A stretch of 6,351 nucleotides of DNA, from positions 1 through 6,351 of the forward strand of contig DEQI01000365.1 of assembly GCA_002360295.1 (NCBI GenBank), in the 5' to 3' direction. Every line of letters begins with the position of its first letter. Within the stretch, counting starts at the first letter, position 1. This document shows, piece by piece, positions 5,171-6,351 of the stretch. The notes under the pieces are model-generated. The model was not told where the DNA came from, ran no database searches, and worked only from the letters and a program-made list of their open reading frames with translations. Position numbers and translations under genes: made by a program. The stretch is from Planococcaceae bacterium UBA3370. GTDB lineage: Bacteria > Bacillota > Bacilli > Bacillales_A > Planococcaceae.

Positions 5171-6351
5171 ATGAAAAAGAATCGTTGGTTAATCGCTTTA
5201 TCTGCAATTGCTATCCATCTTTCTATTGGTGGTGCGTATGCATATAGCGTGTATAAAAACCCAATTATGAATGACTTAGGATGGAACGCAACAGAAGTAA
5301 CGGTTGCTTTTACAATTATGATGGGGTTAGCAGGATTTTCTGCAGCTATGTTCGGAAGCTTTGTTGAGAAAAACGGACCGCGTAAATCTGCGCTACTAGC
5401 CGCAGTACTATTTGGATTAGGACAAGCTGGTGCAGGTGTCGCTATTTCAATGGATTCCGTTATTTTATATTGGCTTACATATGGACTGTTAAGTGGACTA
5501 GGAATGGGGATCGGTTATATTTCACCAGTTTCCACACTTGTGAAATGGTTCCCTGATCGTCGAGGTTTAGCGACAGGAATGGCGGTACTAGGTTTTGGTG
5601 CAGGCGCTTTAATTACGGCGCCAGTAGCAGCAAATTTAATGGAAGCAGTCGGCATTGCCAATACGTATTTCATTTTAGGTATTAGCTACTTCGCATTAAT
5701 GACATGTGGTGCACTGTATATTGCTCCTCCAAAGCAAGGAGAAGTGGAAGGCTCTGATAATGTTAGCAAACTTGCTACAGGCGGATCAAAAGAGCTAGCT
5801 CAAATGTCTGCTAAACAAGCAGTAAAGACAAAGCATTTTTGGATGTTATGGTCTATGCACTTAATTAACGTAACAGCTGGTATCATGATGATTTCTGTAG
5901 CTTCACCAATGGCACAAGAAATCGTTGGTCTATCTGTCGGTGCCGCTGCGACAATGGTTGGGATCATGGGTATTTTCAATGGCGGAGGTCGTTTGTTATG
6001 GGCAGCCGCATCTGATTATATTGGACGCTCTAATGTGTTTGTGATTTTCTTTGTTATCCAATTAATCGCCTTTTTAACACTACCATTTACAACAAACGTT
6101 CTTTTATTCCAATTATTTATTTTCTTAGTTGTTAGCTGTTATGGTGGTGGTTTCTCAAACTTACCAGCATTCGCGAGCGATTTATTTGGTACAAAACAAC
6201 TCGGGGTTATTCACGGATATTTACTAACAACATGGTCACTTGGCGGTGTATTTGGTCCAATAATTGTTACTGCTATTAAAGAAAGCACGAACAGCTATAT
6301 TCCAGTTTTCTATGTATTTAGTATTTTAATTGCGATTGCATTCGGTATTTC
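5171..6351 (+). CDS. OFA-family MFS transporter (oxalate/formate antiporter branch), 3' end beyond the window
   Basis: The first 393 residues are visible; family members usually have about 400-430, so little is missing. ATG at 5171 follows GGGGGAG (5159-5165) with a 5-nt gap. The protein is almost all membrane helix in the 6+6 arrangement, with a hydrophilic central loop (about 187-220). Family marks include the start RWLIALSAIAIHLSIGGAYAYSV, the helix 2-3 loop GSFVEKNGPRK (MFS motif A variant), GLGMGIGYISPVS and the RRGLATGMAVLGFGAGA segment. NGGGR274LLWAAASDYIGR repeats motif A in the second half. Members exchange or import small carboxylates such as oxalate, formate, lactate or pyruvate. 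R274 probably corresponds to OxlT Arg272, but I see no Lys in the helix 11 segment (GYLLTTWSLGGVFGP) where OxlT has Lys355, so oxalate is an unlikely substrate. A monocarboxylate is a reasonable guess. Confidence 0.9.
   Translation, partial: MKKNRWLIALSAIAIHLSIGGAYAYSVYKNPIMNDLGWNATEVTVAFTIMMGLAGFSAAMFGSFVEKNGPRKSALLAAVLFGLGQAGAGVAISMDSVILYWLTYGLLSGLGMGIGYISPVSTLVKWFPDRRGLATGMAVLGFGAGALITAPVAANLMEAVGIANTYFILGISYFALMTCGALYIAPPKQGEVEGSDNVSKLATGGSKELAQMSAKQAVKTKHFWMLWSMHLINVTAGIMMISVASPMAQEIVGLSVGAAATMVGIMGIFNGGGRLLWAAASDYIGRSNVFVIFFVIQLIAFLTLPFTTNVLLFQLFIFLVVSCYGGGFSNLPAFASDLFGTKQLGVIHGYLLTTWSLGGVFGPIIVTAIKESTNSYIPVFYVFSILIAIAFGI

Overview
The window looks like chromosomal DNA of a low-GC, spore-forming member of the Bacillales. 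Lysinibacillus or a close relative is my guess from protein style, not a proven assignment. The reasons are the AT-rich intergenic DNA, strong AGGAGG-type ribosome binding sites, a close match to the Bacillus subtilis multidrug exporter BmrA, a sporulation-type promoter and CcpA (cre)-like boxes. TGA ends the ABC transporter gene and TGG encodes Trp, so the standard bacterial code applies.

Left part (1-1060), minus strand. A cupin protein with a Tyr-rich N-terminus runs off the left edge. It is preceded by a promoter resembling sigma-E (possibly sigma-K) mother-cell promoters, which suggests a spore-coat or late sporulation role. Upstream of it lies a separate short minus-strand unit: a sigma-A-like promoter overlapped by a cre-like box, a 46-residue membrane peptide gene, a tiny 8-codon ORF with an excellent ribosome binding site, and a strong intrinsic terminator.

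Centre (1147-3790), plus strand. This is a drug-response operon. A MerR-type promoter (19-bp spacer containing a dyad) drives a MerR-family regulator gene, which overlaps by 14 bp a complete BmrA-like ABC multidrug exporter and is followed by a strong terminator. The regulator gene is broken by an in-frame TGA at codon 98, separating its DNA-binding domain from its ligand-sensing domain. The exporter may therefore be locked in one expression state, unless the stop is a sequencing error.

Right part (3800-6351). An unrecognised 98-residue protein is followed by a minus-strand remnant of a chromate transporter (its last 66 residues). About 700 bp of gene-poor, very AT-rich DNA follows, with several inverted repeats. 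The window ends in a nearly complete transporter of the oxalate/formate antiporter (OFA) branch of the major facilitator superfamily, cut by the right edge.

I see no tRNA, rRNA, CRISPR array or insertion sequence. The most notable items are the nonsense-split regulator beside an intact exporter, the small membrane peptide unit with its cre-like box and micro-ORF/terminator, and the sporulation-type promoter of the cupin gene.
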